Below, piece by piece: positions 34,729-43,924 of a stretch of 64,000 bases of DNA. Made by a program: the position numbers and the translations under genes. The DNA comes from Aliidongia sp035943795 (GTDB lineage: Bacteria; Pseudomonadota; Alphaproteobacteria; ATCC43930; CGMCC-115725), in NCBI RefSeq assembly GCF_035943795.1, contig NZ_DASZBY010000066.1, forward strand, positions 1 through 64,000. The letters run 5' to 3'. Within the stretch, counting starts at the first letter, position 1. Every line of letters begins with the position of its first letter. The notes under the pieces are model-generated. The model ran no database searches and was not told the origin of the DNA. It saw nothing but the letters and a program-made list of their open reading frames with translations.

Positions 34729-35994
34729 ATGTCTCTTGAACTCTCGCCCGACGATCTGGCGATGCTGGCCGGGCGGGACGGGCCGGCGGCGGCCATGGCG
34801 CTTCGGATCGTCGCGGACACGGCGCGCATGCTGGGTGCCGACCGGCTGATCGACATCGCATCCTCCCACATCGACGGATGCCTCTATCACGGCGACAGCG
34901 GCACCCTGTTCGCCGAGCGCCTGCGGTCCGACGGCGGACGGGTGCGGGTTCCGACCACGTTGAATGTCGGCGCGCTCGACCTGGTCCATCCCGGCCGCGA
35001 ACGTCTGGGCCCTGAACAGGCCGGCATGGCGCGGCGCCTGATGGCGGCCTACGCCGGCCTCGGCTGCCGCGAGAGCTGGACCTGCGCACCCTATCAGGCC
35101 GGTCATCGTCCGGCGCTGGGCCAGGATGTCGCCTGGGGCGAATCCAACGCGGTCGTGTTCTGCAATTCCGTGCTCGGCGCGCGCACCAACCGCTATGGCG
35201 ATTTCCTCGACATCTGCGCCGCCATCACCGGCCGCGCGCCACGCGCCGGGCTGCATCTGCCGGAGAACCGGCAGGCCACCGTGCTGATCGACGCGTCGGG
35301 CCTGAACCCGGCCCTCGTGGCCGAGGACGCGTTCTATCCCGTGCTGGGCGCCTGGCTGGGCGCCACGGTCGGCGATGCGGTCGCCGCGATCGACGGCCTG
35401 CCCCGCCCGCTGGCCGAGGATCGCCTGAAGGCGCTGGGCGCCGCCGCCGCCTCGACCGGTGCGGTCGGGCTGTTCCATGTGGTCGGCGTGACGCCGGAAG
35501 CGCCGGACCGGGCGACCGTGTTCGGCGGGGTGGCGCCGCGCGAAACCATCCGGCTCGAGGCACCGATGCTGGAGGCTGCCCGCCGTCGTCTCTCGACCGG
35601 GCTGGTGCCGGCCGACGGCCGGATCGACGCTGTCGCCATCGGCAGTCCGCACCTGTCCGAAGCCGAGGTCGACGCCCTGGTCACCGGCCTGGCCGGCCGC
35701 CGTATCGCCATTCCGTTCTACGCCTGTACCGGTCGCCATGTGCTGGACCGGATCGCCGGCGACGGCCGGCGCGCGGCGCTCGATGCCGCCGGCGTCACGC
35801 TGATCGCGGACACCTGCATCGTGGTCACGCCGATCCTCAGCGCCGCATCGGGCCTGCTCATGACCAATTCCGGGAAATTCGCCCATTACACCCCATCGAC
35901 CACCGGGTGGGACGTGCTTTACGGCAGCCTGACCGACTGCATCGAAAGCGCGGTCACGGGCCGGGTCGCCCGCGACGAGGCGATCTGGCGATGA
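34729..35994 (+). CDS. aconitase X large subunit (DUF521 type)
   Basis: A 421-residue catalytic subunit of aconitase X, an Fe-S dehydratase. Family features are SSHIDGCLYHGDSG near residue 45, GLGCRESWTCAPYQ with cysteines near residue 115, WGESNAVVFCNSVLGARTNR, and the C-terminal TCIVVTPILSA, where further cluster or substrate cysteines lie. In bacteria, two-subunit AcnX enzymes are known as cis-3-hydroxy-L-proline dehydratases; in archaea they make mevalonate-pathway intermediates. The small subunit overlaps its stop by 4 bp. It is the first gene of a tightly packed four-gene operon; no proline racemase or imino-acid reductase is present. Confidence 0.9.
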   Translation: MSLELSPDDLAMLAGRDGPAAAMALRIVADTARMLGADRLIDIASSHIDGCLYHGDSGTLFAERLRSDGGRVRVPTTLNVGALDLVHPGRERLGPEQAGMARRLMAAYAGLGCRESWTCAPYQAGHRPALGQDVAWGESNAVVFCNSVLGARTNRYGDFLDICAAITGRAPRAGLHLPENRQATVLIDASGLNPALVAEDAFYPVLGAWLGATVGDAVAAIDGLPRPLAEDRLKALGAAAASTGAVGLFHVVGVTPEAPDRATVFGGVAPRETIRLEAPMLEAARRRLSTGLVPADGRIDAVAIGSPHLSEAEVDALVTGLAGRRIAIPFYACTGRHVLDRIAGDGRRAALDAAGVTLIADTCIVVTPILSAASGLLMTNSGKFAHYTPSTTGWDVLYGSLTDCIESAVTGRVARDEAIWR

Positions 35995-36395
35995 AGGCCG
36001 AGAGCATTCTGCCCGGTCAGGCCGAAGGCGCGGTGATCCGGCTCGACGGTCCATTGAGTTTCTGGGGCGGCGTCGATCCCTTCACCGGTGCGCTGACCGA
36101 CCCGCGGTCGCCCCATCACGGCGTGAAGATCGGCGGCGCGGTCCTGATGGTGCCGGAGACGCGCGGGTCGAGTTCGTCGAGTGCGGTGATGCTGGAACTG
36201 CTGTCGGCGGGCCTGGCGCCGGCGGCGATCGTCATGGGCCGGCTCGACGCGATCCTGGGGCTGGGCATCCTGGTCGCGCGCGAGATGGGCTGGCCGACGA
36301 TCCCGCTGCTGGTCCTGCCGGCGGCGGTCCAAGCGGGATTCTCCGACGGCGAACGGGTCGCCATCGCAGCGGATGGGACGATCGAACGGATATGA
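35991..36395 (+). CDS. aconitase X small (swivel) subunit, DUF126 type
   Basis: A 134-residue swivel-domain subunit. The PLSFWGGVDPFTGALTDPRSPHHG segment, VLMVPETRGSSSSSAVMLE and the final swivel-like strands match the DUF126/AcnX_swivel family, including the serine-rich loop proposed to bind substrate. It pairs with the upstream large subunit in one enzyme. The start is the ATG of an ATGA overlap with the large-subunit stop, and its own stop overlaps the aldose epimerase start, again as ATGA. Confidence 0.92.
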   Translation: MKAESILPGQAEGAVIRLDGPLSFWGGVDPFTGALTDPRSPHHGVKIGGAVLMVPETRGSSSSSAVMLELLSAGLAPAAIVMGRLDAILGLGILVAREMGWPTIPLLVLPAAVQAGFSDGERVAIAADGTIERI

Positions 36396-37297
36396 GCGAC
36401 ATGGTCACGATCGAACAGGGCCGGTTGACCGCCCGGTTCCGCGCACAGGGCGCCGAGCTGACCTCGCTCGTCCACGACGGCGCGGAGCGGATCTGGCAGG
36501 CTGATCCTGCGATCTGGGGCTGGCATGCGCCGAACCTGTTCCCGATCGTCGGCGGCCTGGCCGGCGACCGGCTGCTGCACCAGGGCAAGTCCTATACACT
36601 GCCGTCCCACGGTTTCCTGCGCCATACGGTCTGCGAGCTGGTCCGGCGCACCCCCACGACCTGCGCCTGGCAATTGACCGACAGCGCCGAGACGCGCGCC
36701 GCCTATCCGTTCCGCTTCGTGCTCGAGATCGACTACGCGCTGGAGGCGGAGGCGCTGGTCGGCCGTTTCACCCTCGTCAATCCCGGCGACGAGCCGCTGA
36801 TCGCCAGCCTGGGCATCCATCCGGCGTTCCAATGGCCGCTCGCCCCCGGCCTGAAGCGTGAGGATCATTGCCTGCTGTTCGAGCAGGACGAGCCGGCCCC
36901 GATCCGCCGGGTCGTGGGCAAGCTGATCGCACCCGAACCGGAACCGACGCCGATCCAGGGCCGGGTGCTGGCGCTGCACGACGGCCTGTTCGCGAACGAC
37001 GCGATCATCATGGACCATCCGGCATCCCGCGCCGTCACGTTCGGCGCGCCGGGCGGACCGGCGATCGCGATGGATTGGGAAGGCCTGCCGCACCTCGGCA
37101 TCTGGAGCAAGCCGGGCGCGCCGTTCCTGTGCATCGAACCCTGGCAGGGCTATGCGAGCCCGGCAGGCTTCGACGGTGAATTCGCCCGCAAGCCCGGTAC
37201 CGTCAGCCTGGCGCCGGGCGAACGGCGGCAGTGGCGCTATCGCATCCGCCCGCTCGACCGGTTTGCGGAAAGATCGAGAGCGCGAGAGGGACAATGA
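36392..37297 (+). CDS. aldose 1-epimerase family protein
   Basis: A 301-residue galactose-mutarotase-like protein. Family markers are the Trp/His-rich WGWHAPNLFPIVGGLAGDRL, conserved His and Pro in LGIHPAFQWPLAPG (general acid region) and the glutamate in FLCIEPWQGYASP (general base). Such proteins interconvert the alpha and beta forms of aldoses or act on sugar phosphates. Its place between aconitase X and a peptidase is puzzling; translational coupling through ATGA at both ends suggests a shared pathway. The ligand sugar is unknown. Confidence 0.9.
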   Translation: MSDMVTIEQGRLTARFRAQGAELTSLVHDGAERIWQADPAIWGWHAPNLFPIVGGLAGDRLLHQGKSYTLPSHGFLRHTVCELVRRTPTTCAWQLTDSAETRAAYPFRFVLEIDYALEAEALVGRFTLVNPGDEPLIASLGIHPAFQWPLAPGLKREDHCLLFEQDEPAPIRRVVGKLIAPEPEPTPIQGRVLALHDGLFANDAIIMDHPASRAVTFGAPGGPAIAMDWEGLPHLGIWSKPGAPFLCIEPWQGYASPAGFDGEFARKPGTVSLAPGERRQWRYRIRPLDRFAERSRAREGQ

Positions 37298-39228
37298 CTG
37301 ACAAAAGCACCGCCCCCTACGGCGCGTGGGGATCGCCGGTCACCACGGACCTCGTCGCGGGCCAGACCATCGGCTTGGGCGCCCTGCAGACCGACCGGGG
37401 CGCGCTCTATTGGCTCGAAGCGCGACCGAACGAGAACGGCCGCTCGGTGCTGGTCCGGCGCGATACCGATGGCCGGATCCGCGACCTGACACCGGCGCCG
37501 CTCAATGTCGCGAGCCGGGTGCATGAATATGGTGGGGGCGCCTATCACGTCGCCGACGGACGGATCATATTCAGCGATAAGGGCAACGGTGCCGTCTGGC
37601 TGATCGACGGCGACGCGCCGGCCCGACGGATCGCAGCGGTCGACGGCTGCCGCTATGCCGATTTCGCCTTCGATCCGACGCGCGGGCGCGTGCTGGCCGT
37701 GCGCGAGGACCATCGCGGCGACGGCGAGCCCAAGGCGGCGATCGTGGCGCTCGACATCACCGGTCGCCTGCCACCCCACGAGAATCCAGGCCAGGTGCTG
37801 GTCGACGGCCACGATTTCCTGGCGGCCCCTCGCTTGTCGCCCGACGGCCAGACGCTGGTCTGGCTCAGCTGGGACCATCCGGACATGCCGTGGGACGGCA
37901 CGCGCCTGTGGCTGGCGCCGATCGACCGGACGATGACGGCCGAGAGCGTGCAGCTGGTCGCCGGCGCCAGCCCGGAGGCGATCGTCCAGCCGGCCTGGTC
38001 GCCGGACGGCGTGCTGCATTTTGCGTCCGACCGCAATGGCTGGTGGAACCTTTATGCGGTGCGTGACGGGTCGATCCGGCCGGTCGCGCCGGTCGAGGGC
38101 GAGATCGGTGGCCCGCACTGGGTGTTCGGCGAGCGGTTCTTCGCCTTCCTGGGCGACGGCCGGATCGTCGCGGCCCTGATCGAGCGGGGCATCCGCCGCG
38201 CCATCGTGATCGAGGATGGGCGGATCAGCCCGCTGGACATCGGCCCGGTGCAGGGTTGCCCGATGCCGGCGGGGGACGGTCTCGCCTATATCGCGACACC
38301 GACGACGGCCCCGCCGGCGGTGACCCGCCTCGCGCATTGGGGCAGCGTTCCGGAGAGCGTCAGGGCGGCCGGTCCCGCCACCCTGACCGCCGCCGACGTC
38401 TCGATCGGCGAACCCTTCACCTTTCCGACGCGCGACGGCAGCCGGGGTCACGCATTCTGGTACGCGCCGACCAATGCCCGGTTCGAGGGACCAGCCGGCG
38501 AGAAGCCGCCGCTGATCGTGATCTGCCATGGCGGACCGACCGCCATGAACACGAACGGCTTTTCGCCCGCGGTCCAATGGTGGACCAGCCGCGGCATCGC
38601 CGTGGTCGACGTCAATTATGGCGGCTCCACCGGCTTCGGCCGCGACTATCGCCACCGTCTCGACGGGCGCTGGGGCGTGGTCGATGTCGAGGATTGCGCG
38701 GCTGCGGCCGCCTACCTGGGGCGGGAGGGACTGGTCGACGCGGCGCGCATCGCGATCCGCGGCGGCAGCGCCGGCGGCTTCACCGTGCTGGCGGCACTCA
38801 CCCGCACCAAGCTGTTCAAGGCCGGCGCCAGCCACTATGGCGTGGCGGATCTCACGCTGCTCGCGTCCGATACCCACAAGTTCGAGGCGCGCTACCTCGA
38901 CCGGCTGGTCGGTCCCCTGCCCCAGGCCGAAGCCACCTATCGCGATCGCTCGCCGATCCATCATCTGGATCAACTATCCTGCCCGGTGATCTTCTTCCAG
39001 GGTCTGGAAGACAAGGTCGTACCGCCGAACCAGGCCGAGGTCATGGTGCGCGCGATGGCATCCAAGGGTTTGGCCGTCGCCCACTATGCGTTCGAGGGCG
39101 AAGGCCACGGCTTCCGCCAAGGCACGACGATCCGCCGCGTCCTGGACCTGGAGCTGGGCTTCTACGGGCGCATCTTCGGCTTCGCGCCGCCCGACCTTTC
39201 CGAGCGGGTGCAGATCCAGAATCTATAG
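37294..39228 (+). CDS. S9 family peptidase (prolyl oligopeptidase family)
   Basis: A 644-residue serine peptidase. An N-terminal seven-bladed beta-propeller (about residues 30-370) precedes an alpha/beta-hydrolase domain with the triad Ser492 (IRGGSAGG), Asp573 (GLEDKVVPP) and His605 (GEGHGF). The DPP/acylaminoacyl-peptidase type cleaves short peptides, often after proline. There is no signal peptide, so it acts in the cytoplasm. The start ATG 37294 overlaps the epimerase stop. It is the last of four overlapping genes, and an SDR gene lies convergently 11 bp downstream. Confidence 0.92.
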   Translation: MTDKSTAPYGAWGSPVTTDLVAGQTIGLGALQTDRGALYWLEARPNENGRSVLVRRDTDGRIRDLTPAPLNVASRVHEYGGGAYHVADGRIIFSDKGNGAVWLIDGDAPARRIAAVDGCRYADFAFDPTRGRVLAVREDHRGDGEPKAAIVALDITGRLPPHENPGQVLVDGHDFLAAPRLSPDGQTLVWLSWDHPDMPWDGTRLWLAPIDRTMTAESVQLVAGASPEAIVQPAWSPDGVLHFASDRNGWWNLYAVRDGSIRPVAPVEGEIGGPHWVFGERFFAFLGDGRIVAALIERGIRRAIVIEDGRISPLDIGPVQGCPMPAGDGLAYIATPTTAPPAVTRLAHWGSVPESVRAAGPATLTAADVSIGEPFTFPTRDGSRGHAFWYAPTNARFEGPAGEKPPLIVICHGGPTAMNTNGFSPAVQWWTSRGIAVVDVNYGGSTGFGRDYRHRLDGRWGVVDVEDCAAAAAYLGREGLVDAARIAIRGGSAGGFTVLAALTRTKLFKAGASHYGVADLTLLASDTHKFEARYLDRLVGPLPQAEATYRDRSPIHHLDQLSCPVIFFQGLEDKVVPPNQAEVMVRAMASKGLAVAHYAFEGEGHGFRQGTTIRRVLDLELGFYGRIFGFAPPDLSERVQIQNL

Positions 39229-39239
39229 GTGCGGGCGCC

Positions 39240-40028
39240 TTACGACGACCAGTTATGGGCGAAATCGCCGTAGAGGTTGAGCCCGCCGTCGACGAAGAAG
39301 GTCTGGCCGGTGACATAGGACGCCTCGTCGGAAGCGAGGAACGCGAACAGGTTCGCAACCTCCTCCGGGGTTCCGGAGCGGCCCATCGGGATGTGCTTCT
39401 CGACATCGTGGCGCTTGGCCGGATCGTCTTTCCAGGCCGAATTGATCGGCGTGATGATGGCGCCGGGCGCCACTTCGTTCACGCGGATGCCGCGGCCGGC
39501 ATATTCGAGTGCCAGGGTGCGGGTAACGTTGCCCATGGCGCCCTTGCTGGCGGAATAGCCCAGGAAGCCTGGCTTCGGGATCAGTTCGTGCACCGAGGTG
39601 GTGTTGATGATCGACCCCTTGGTCCCGCTCGCCAGGAAATGCCGGAGTGCGGCACGCGAGCACAGGAAAGTACCGCGCAGGTTGACGCCCAGCACGCGTT
39701 CGAACTGGTCGAGCGTCATGGCATCGGACGGGGCCTCGATCTGGATGCCGGCGTTGTTGATCAGCACGTCGAGCCCGCCGAACCGGGCGATCACGTCGGC
39801 CATCATGCGCTCGACCGCCGCCTCGTCCGCGATGTCGGCCGGAAAGCCTGCATGGGCGCCCGCCTCGACCGGGGCCAGCAGGGCGAGCGTTTCCGCAAGC
39901 GGGGCGCCGTCCTTCACGTCATTGACCGCGACCCGGGCCCCCTCGGTGGCGAAGCGCTGTGCGATGGCGCGGCCGATGCCCTGGGCACCGCCCGTGACCA
40001 AGATTCTCTTCCCGTGCAAGCCGGTCAT
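39240..40028 (-). CDS. SDR family oxidoreductase
   Basis: A 262-residue classical short-chain dehydrogenase. It has the TGGAQGIG cofactor motif at residues 12-19, NNAG at 91-94 and the active site Ser145, Tyr158, Lys162 (SVHELI then YSASK). VNDVKDG after the second strand, with an acidic residue in place of an arginine, favours NAD. The closest outline is that of glucose 1-dehydrogenase/3-oxoacyl reductase-like enzymes. The C terminus (LYGDFAHNWSS) is of normal length. Substrate unknown; convergent with the S9 peptidase operon. Confidence 0.92.
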   Translation of the reverse strand: MTGLHGKRILVTGGAQGIGRAIAQRFATEGARVAVNDVKDGAPLAETLALLAPVEAGAHAGFPADIADEAAVERMMADVIARFGGLDVLINNAGIQIEAPSDAMTLDQFERVLGVNLRGTFLCSRAALRHFLASGTKGSIINTTSVHELIPKPGFLGYSASKGAMGNVTRTLALEYAGRGIRVNEVAPGAIITPINSAWKDDPAKRHDVEKHIPMGRSGTPEEVANLFAFLASDEASYVTGQTFFVDGGLNLYGDFAHNWSS

Positions 40029-40204
40029 CAGCGTTCCCCATTCTCGATCGTTCCATCGAAAACAGCCGGCGCATCGAGGGGTTCCGACTGAACCCGGGAA
40101 AGGGCTGCGCCGTTTCGGCGCGGTCTATCGGCTTTCGGGAGCCGGCGACCGGTCCTTCGCCGTCCGCAATTCGCTCCGGTCACGGTCGAGACCGCGACCT
40201 TGGC

Positions 40205-40795
40205 TCAGGACTTCAATTGAGCCAGCACGTCGCCGAACCCGGCGAGCTCGATCGGCAGGGCGACCTGCTGGCCACCGATCAACTGATAGCTGAGCTTGAT
40301 CTGCTTGCTCTTGACCAGGCTTTCGCGGCCGCCGTCGTCGATGTTCATGACGATGCGGCAACCCTCGGCGATGCAGGTCTCAATCGGCAGGACGAACGGT
40401 TTGCCGTCGTCGATCTGGAAGGTGACGCCGTTCGGCAGGTTGAGCCCGAGCGGCAAGGTGAGCGCCATGCGTAGCTTGCCGTCATCCGCCCCATAGCCGA
40501 CGGTGACCGTGAGCGCGCGCGCGCGGTTGTTGGTCTGCTTGTCCGTGACCACGACGGTCTGGACCATCACGCAGGTCAGCTTGTTGTCGGCAGCGGTCTG
40601 GCACGTCCGGCCCCAGACCGGCGGCTTGCCATCCTTCGCGGGCTCGGCGACAGGTGCCGCGGCTTTCGGCGTCGTGGCCGCGGCCGCCTTAGGCGCGTCT
40701 TTGGCGGATGCCGCCAGATGGGTACCGAAACCGATGCCGCCGACCAGGATCGCAAGTCCGGCCGCCACTGTGACGCGTGTTTTGAACGAACCCAT
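40205..40795 (-). CDS. invasion-associated locus B (IalB) family protein
   Basis: A 196-residue exported protein. An N-terminal hydrophobic signal (VAAGLAILVGGIGFGTHLA) is followed by an Ala/Pro/Lys-rich linker and an IalB domain with WGRTCQTAADNKLTCVMVQ, then ALTLPLGLNLPNGVTF and ETCIAEGCRIVM. Paired cysteines (CQTA...LTC and ETC...GC) suggest disulfides in the periplasm. IalB-like proteins are common in alphaproteobacteria and mostly uncharacterised outside Bartonella. The start at 40795 is chosen for the signal; longer in-frame starts add an unlikely leader. Confidence 0.86.
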   Translation of the reverse strand: MGSFKTRVTVAAGLAILVGGIGFGTHLAASAKDAPKAAAATTPKAAAPVAEPAKDGKPPVWGRTCQTAADNKLTCVMVQTVVVTDKQTNNRARALTVTVGYGADDGKLRMALTLPLGLNLPNGVTFQIDDGKPFVLPIETCIAEGCRIVMNIDDGGRESLVKSKQIKLSYQLIGGQQVALPIELAGFGDVLAQLKS

Positions 40796-40907
40796 CTCAC
40801 CACTTTCGATCGAAGGGCCACCCGCGAGGGCGTGCCCGAATGCCGTTGCGGGCGACTTTATCGCCCCGGGACTCATCCGGCCATAGGCATCGATCGGCAA
40901 GGAGAAA

Positions 40908-40934
40908 GCCCGGACGCGGACCCCGCGTCCGGGC
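40908..40934 (-). terminator. intrinsic terminator after GH28 gene
   Basis: A perfect 12-bp stem, GCCCGGACGCGG/CCGCGTCCGGGC, closes a 3-nt loop, and on the minus strand it is followed by TTTCTCC. It lies 6 bp past the GH28 stop, in the right orientation to end that transcript. This is the clearest terminator in the window. Confidence 0.8.
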
Positions 40935-40940
40935 GTCGGA

Positions 40941-42806
40941 TCAGGCGGACAGCACCGTGTTGTAGACCGTGCCCGCGATCGTCACCTTATCCAGGGTCAG
41001 GCCCTGGACATTGTAGAGATAGATCGGCTTTGCCGTGTTCACGGGCGTGCCGAAGTTGCAGTTGGTGATGGTCACGTCCGCGACCGGAACCACGGTCGGC
41101 GGCGGCGTGGTGAGGCCGTTGTAGTCGGCCGCGACCGGGCCTTGGACGATGACCGCCTGGTAGCAGCTGGCCGTGCCGCCGGGGGGCGCCGTCACCGTCA
41201 GGTTGGTGATGGTGATGTTCTTCACCGTCGGCGGCCGGATGCGGACATTGTCCGAGCCCGGCGAATAGTCGCAGTCGAACGTAATCACGCCGCCCTGGTT
41301 GGTCGACACCGTGTTCGTCGGCACGGGGCTGCCCGGCAGCGGCTTGTAGAAGCTGGGCGTCAGGTTGATGCCGTTCGGCAGGGTCACGTTGCGGACGTGG
41401 AAATTCTCGACCGTGCCGCCCCGGTTTAGGTTGGTCTTGACCCGGATCGCGATGTTGAGCGGGTTGGTCGCGTAATTCTGGTTCTCCATGCTCAGGTTCT
41501 CGGCGAAGACGTTCTTCACGCCTGCCGACATCTCGCTGCCCAGCGTGATGCCGCCATGGCCGCTGTTCATGGTGCAATTGCGGATGACGTGATTCTGCGC
41601 CGGCCCATATTCGATGTCGTTGTCCTTGCCCGACTTGATCGCGATGCAATCGTCGCCGGTGTTGAAGGTGACCTTGTCGACCAGCACATGGTCGCAGGCC
41701 TCCGGATCGAACCCGTCGTTGTTCGGACCGGTGCTGTTCGCATAGACCTTGCGGATCAGGACGTCGGTGCAGGCGATCGGATGATGCTGCCAGAACGGCG
41801 TGTTGGTGACCTGATAGCCCTCCATCACCACGTTGCGGCAGTTGAAGAACTCGATCATGCAGGGCGGCAGCTGGTGGCCGATGCCGAAGATGCGGGCAGC
41901 CGGCGGGATGTTGGCCTCCGACAGGGCCGGCAGGTAGGAGCTGTCCTTGGTATAGGCATTGCCGGTACCGCCGCTCGCTGCGCCGAATTCGATCAGGTTG
42001 ATCTCGGCGGTGGAAAGCGCCGGGTTGAGCGTGCCGAGCGGCAGGTTGAGCGCGTTGGCCGTGCCTTCCGACGGTTGGCCCGCGACGAAGCCCGCGGTAC
42101 CGACGGTGCCCTTCCAGGTCCACCAGCAATTGGTCGGGTTATAGAGGGTGCCGGCCTGACCGTTCAGGATGCTGGTCCAGTCCTCGCCCGTCAGCGCGAT
42201 GTTCTCCTGGCCATAGGCATAGACCATGGCCGAGAAATTATAGCAGTCGTTGGCCTGCCAGCGCGATTTCACCAGCTTGCCGTTGGCGCCGAAATCATAG
42301 GAGCCGTATTTGGCATAGTCGGCCGGATTCGGGCTGAACCAGATCTGCGCGCCGCTCGCCAGATGGAAATTCACGTTGCTGAGCAGGGTGACCGGCCCGG
42401 CACAATACCAGTTGCCGGCCGGCACGACGACGCGACCGCCGCCGTCACGATGGCAGGCCGCGATCGCCGCGGCGAAGGCGGCATGGCAGTCGAACGAGCC
42501 GGTCGCCGGGGCCAGACCCGGGCCGGAGACGGTCGCCGATTGATAGAGCAGCGGAACGGTCACGAGCTGACACGGCCGCGCGCCATAGGCCGTCACGTAG
42601 AAATGGCGGAATTCGCGGCCGCGGAAGCCGGGGAAATCCCTCAGGCCTTCGATCCGATCGCAGATGGCGCGCGCTTGGCGCCAGGGTGCGTCGGCATCGC
42701 GCCCGGCGGCCGCCCAGGCCGGCGCCTTCAGCCCCAGCGCCGCCGCCCCGGCCGCCGTGCCGGCCAGCAAGGCGCGGCGGGACATCATCGATCGATCGTC
42801 CGTCAT
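40941..42806 (-). CDS. GH28 (polygalacturonase-like) glycoside hydrolase, Tat-exported
   Basis: A 621-residue parallel beta-helix enzyme. A twin-arginine signal (SRRALLAGTAAGAAALGLKAP) directs it to the periplasm or beyond. GH28 catalytic motifs are all present: Asn362/Asp364 in NNDGFDP, Asp385-Asp386 in TGDDC, His417 in SGHGG and Arg455-x-Lys457 in RVKT. The 330-residue N-terminal part before the catalytic helices is long for the family. Pectin or another polyuronide is the likely substrate, yet no uronate uptake genes lie nearby. A strong terminator follows, and the LysR gene is upstream on the same strand. Confidence 0.88.
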   Translation of the reverse strand: MTDDRSMMSRRALLAGTAAGAAALGLKAPAWAAAGRDADAPWRQARAICDRIEGLRDFPGFRGREFRHFYVTAYGARPCQLVTVPLLYQSATVSGPGLAPATGSFDCHAAFAAAIAACHRDGGGRVVVPAGNWYCAGPVTLLSNVNFHLASGAQIWFSPNPADYAKYGSYDFGANGKLVKSRWQANDCYNFSAMVYAYGQENIALTGEDWTSILNGQAGTLYNPTNCWWTWKGTVGTAGFVAGQPSEGTANALNLPLGTLNPALSTAEINLIEFGAASGGTGNAYTKDSSYLPALSEANIPPAARIFGIGHQLPPCMIEFFNCRNVVMEGYQVTNTPFWQHHPIACTDVLIRKVYANSTGPNNDGFDPEACDHVLVDKVTFNTGDDCIAIKSGKDNDIEYGPAQNHVIRNCTMNSGHGGITLGSEMSAGVKNVFAENLSMENQNYATNPLNIAIRVKTNLNRGGTVENFHVRNVTLPNGINLTPSFYKPLPGSPVPTNTVSTNQGGVITFDCDYSPGSDNVRIRPPTVKNITITNLTVTAPPGGTASCYQAVIVQGPVAADYNGLTTPPPTVVPVADVTITNCNFGTPVNTAKPIYLYNVQGLTLDKVTIAGTVYNTVLSA

Positions 42807-42901
42807 CGTCAGCTACTCCCGGATTTTATGGTTTCTGGAAAGGTGCGCGCCTGCCGATTTCGCGCGACACTACCATATCAGTTTTACGGGAGCGAGCCGC
42901 T

Positions 42902-43813
42902 TCAGGCGCGCTGCGGGCCGAAGCGGTCGATCGTGAAATCGATGAAGCTGCGCAGCTTCGGCGACATGTGGCGGTCGCGCAGATAGAGCAGGTTCAAGGG
43001 GCGGCTGGGTGCCGAATAGCCCGGCAGCAGGGCCACGAGACGGCCGGCCCCGACATCTTCCGCCAGCATGATCTCGGGCAGCATGACGACGCCCATGCCG
43101 GTCAATGCCGCCCGGCGCAGCCCCTGGGCGCTGTCGACCTGCATGCGGCCCGACACCGGTACGCTGACCTCGCCGTCGGGCCCGGTCATCCGCCATTCCG
43201 CTTGGGCCGAGCGCCACTCGGACCGGGAGGAATAGGTGTAGGTCAGGCAATCGTGCTGGCGCAGATCTTCCGGCCTATCCGGCGCCCCGCACCGCGCCAG
43301 ATAGGCGGGTGCTGCGCAGACCATCAGCTTGTAGGGGGCGAGCGGCCGCGCGATGAGGCTGGAGCCCGGCAGCGAACCGATGCGGATCGCCGCCTCGAAG
43401 CCGTCCTCGGCCAGATCTACCACGGTGTCGGTGATGACCACGTCGAGATCGACGGCAGGATGGAGAGCCGCATAGTCGGTCAGCGCCGGCATCAGCCGCT
43501 CCGTGCCGAAGGTGGCCGATGCCGTAATGCGCAAACGCCCCTTCGGCACGGTCTGGATCTCCGCCGCCAGCGCCTCGGCATCGCCGACCAGACCCAGGAT
43601 TTCGACGCACCGGTCGTAATAGACCCGGCCGAACTCGGTCAGGTTCTGCCGCCGGGTCGTCCGGTTGAGCAATCGGGCTCTCAGATGACCCTCCAGTGCC
43701 TGCACATGGTTACCGACCATGGTCGGCGTCAGGTCGCGCTCCGCCGCCGCCGCGGTCAGGCTGCCCAGATCGACGACCCGGACGAAAATATCCATGGCCT
43801 TGAGGAGGTCCAT
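42902..43813 (-). CDS. LysR family transcriptional regulator
   Basis: A 303-residue LysR protein. The HTH at residues 3-60 reads LKAMDIFVRVVDLGSLTAAAAER, then TMVGNHVQALEGHLRARLLNRTT. The pattern matches the DmlR/PP2138 subgroup. The start is the ATG giving MDLLKAMDIF (43813) behind AAGGAA. It is divergent from the DHA2-type MFS gene, across an AT-rich 111-bp spacer, and is the probable regulator of that exporter. It may instead affect the GH28 gene 95 bp downstream on the same strand. Confidence 0.9.
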   Translation of the reverse strand: MDLLKAMDIFVRVVDLGSLTAAAAERDLTPTMVGNHVQALEGHLRARLLNRTTRRQNLTEFGRVYYDRCVEILGLVGDAEALAAEIQTVPKGRLRITASATFGTERLMPALTDYAALHPAVDLDVVITDTVVDLAEDGFEAAIRIGSLPGSSLIARPLAPYKLMVCAAPAYLARCGAPDRPEDLRQHDCLTYTYSSRSEWRSAQAEWRMTGPDGEVSVPVSGRMQVDSAQGLRRAALTGMGVVMLPEIMLAEDVGAGRLVALLPGYSAPSRPLNLLYLRDRHMSPKLRSFIDFTIDRFGPQRA

Positions 43814-43888
43814 TACCAAATTTTCCTTCGAAGTGAATCGATATTCAAACGGTTTATCAAATATCTTCGGATAATACATAAGGGACGT

Positions 43889-43901
43889 CCCCGAACCGGG
43901 G
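43889..43901. repeat. 13-bp hairpin CCCCGAACCGGGG, copy 1
   Basis: CCCCGAACCGGGG lies in the spacer between the divergent LysR and DHA2 genes, 23 bp before the exporter ATG. The same 13 bases recur in another intergenic spacer at 47062-47074. The stem is 5 bp with a 3-base loop. It could be an operator or a short dispersed element; two copies are too few to decide. Confidence 0.35.
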
Positions 43902-43924
43902 AAGGGCTATCGGAGGACCGGCGC

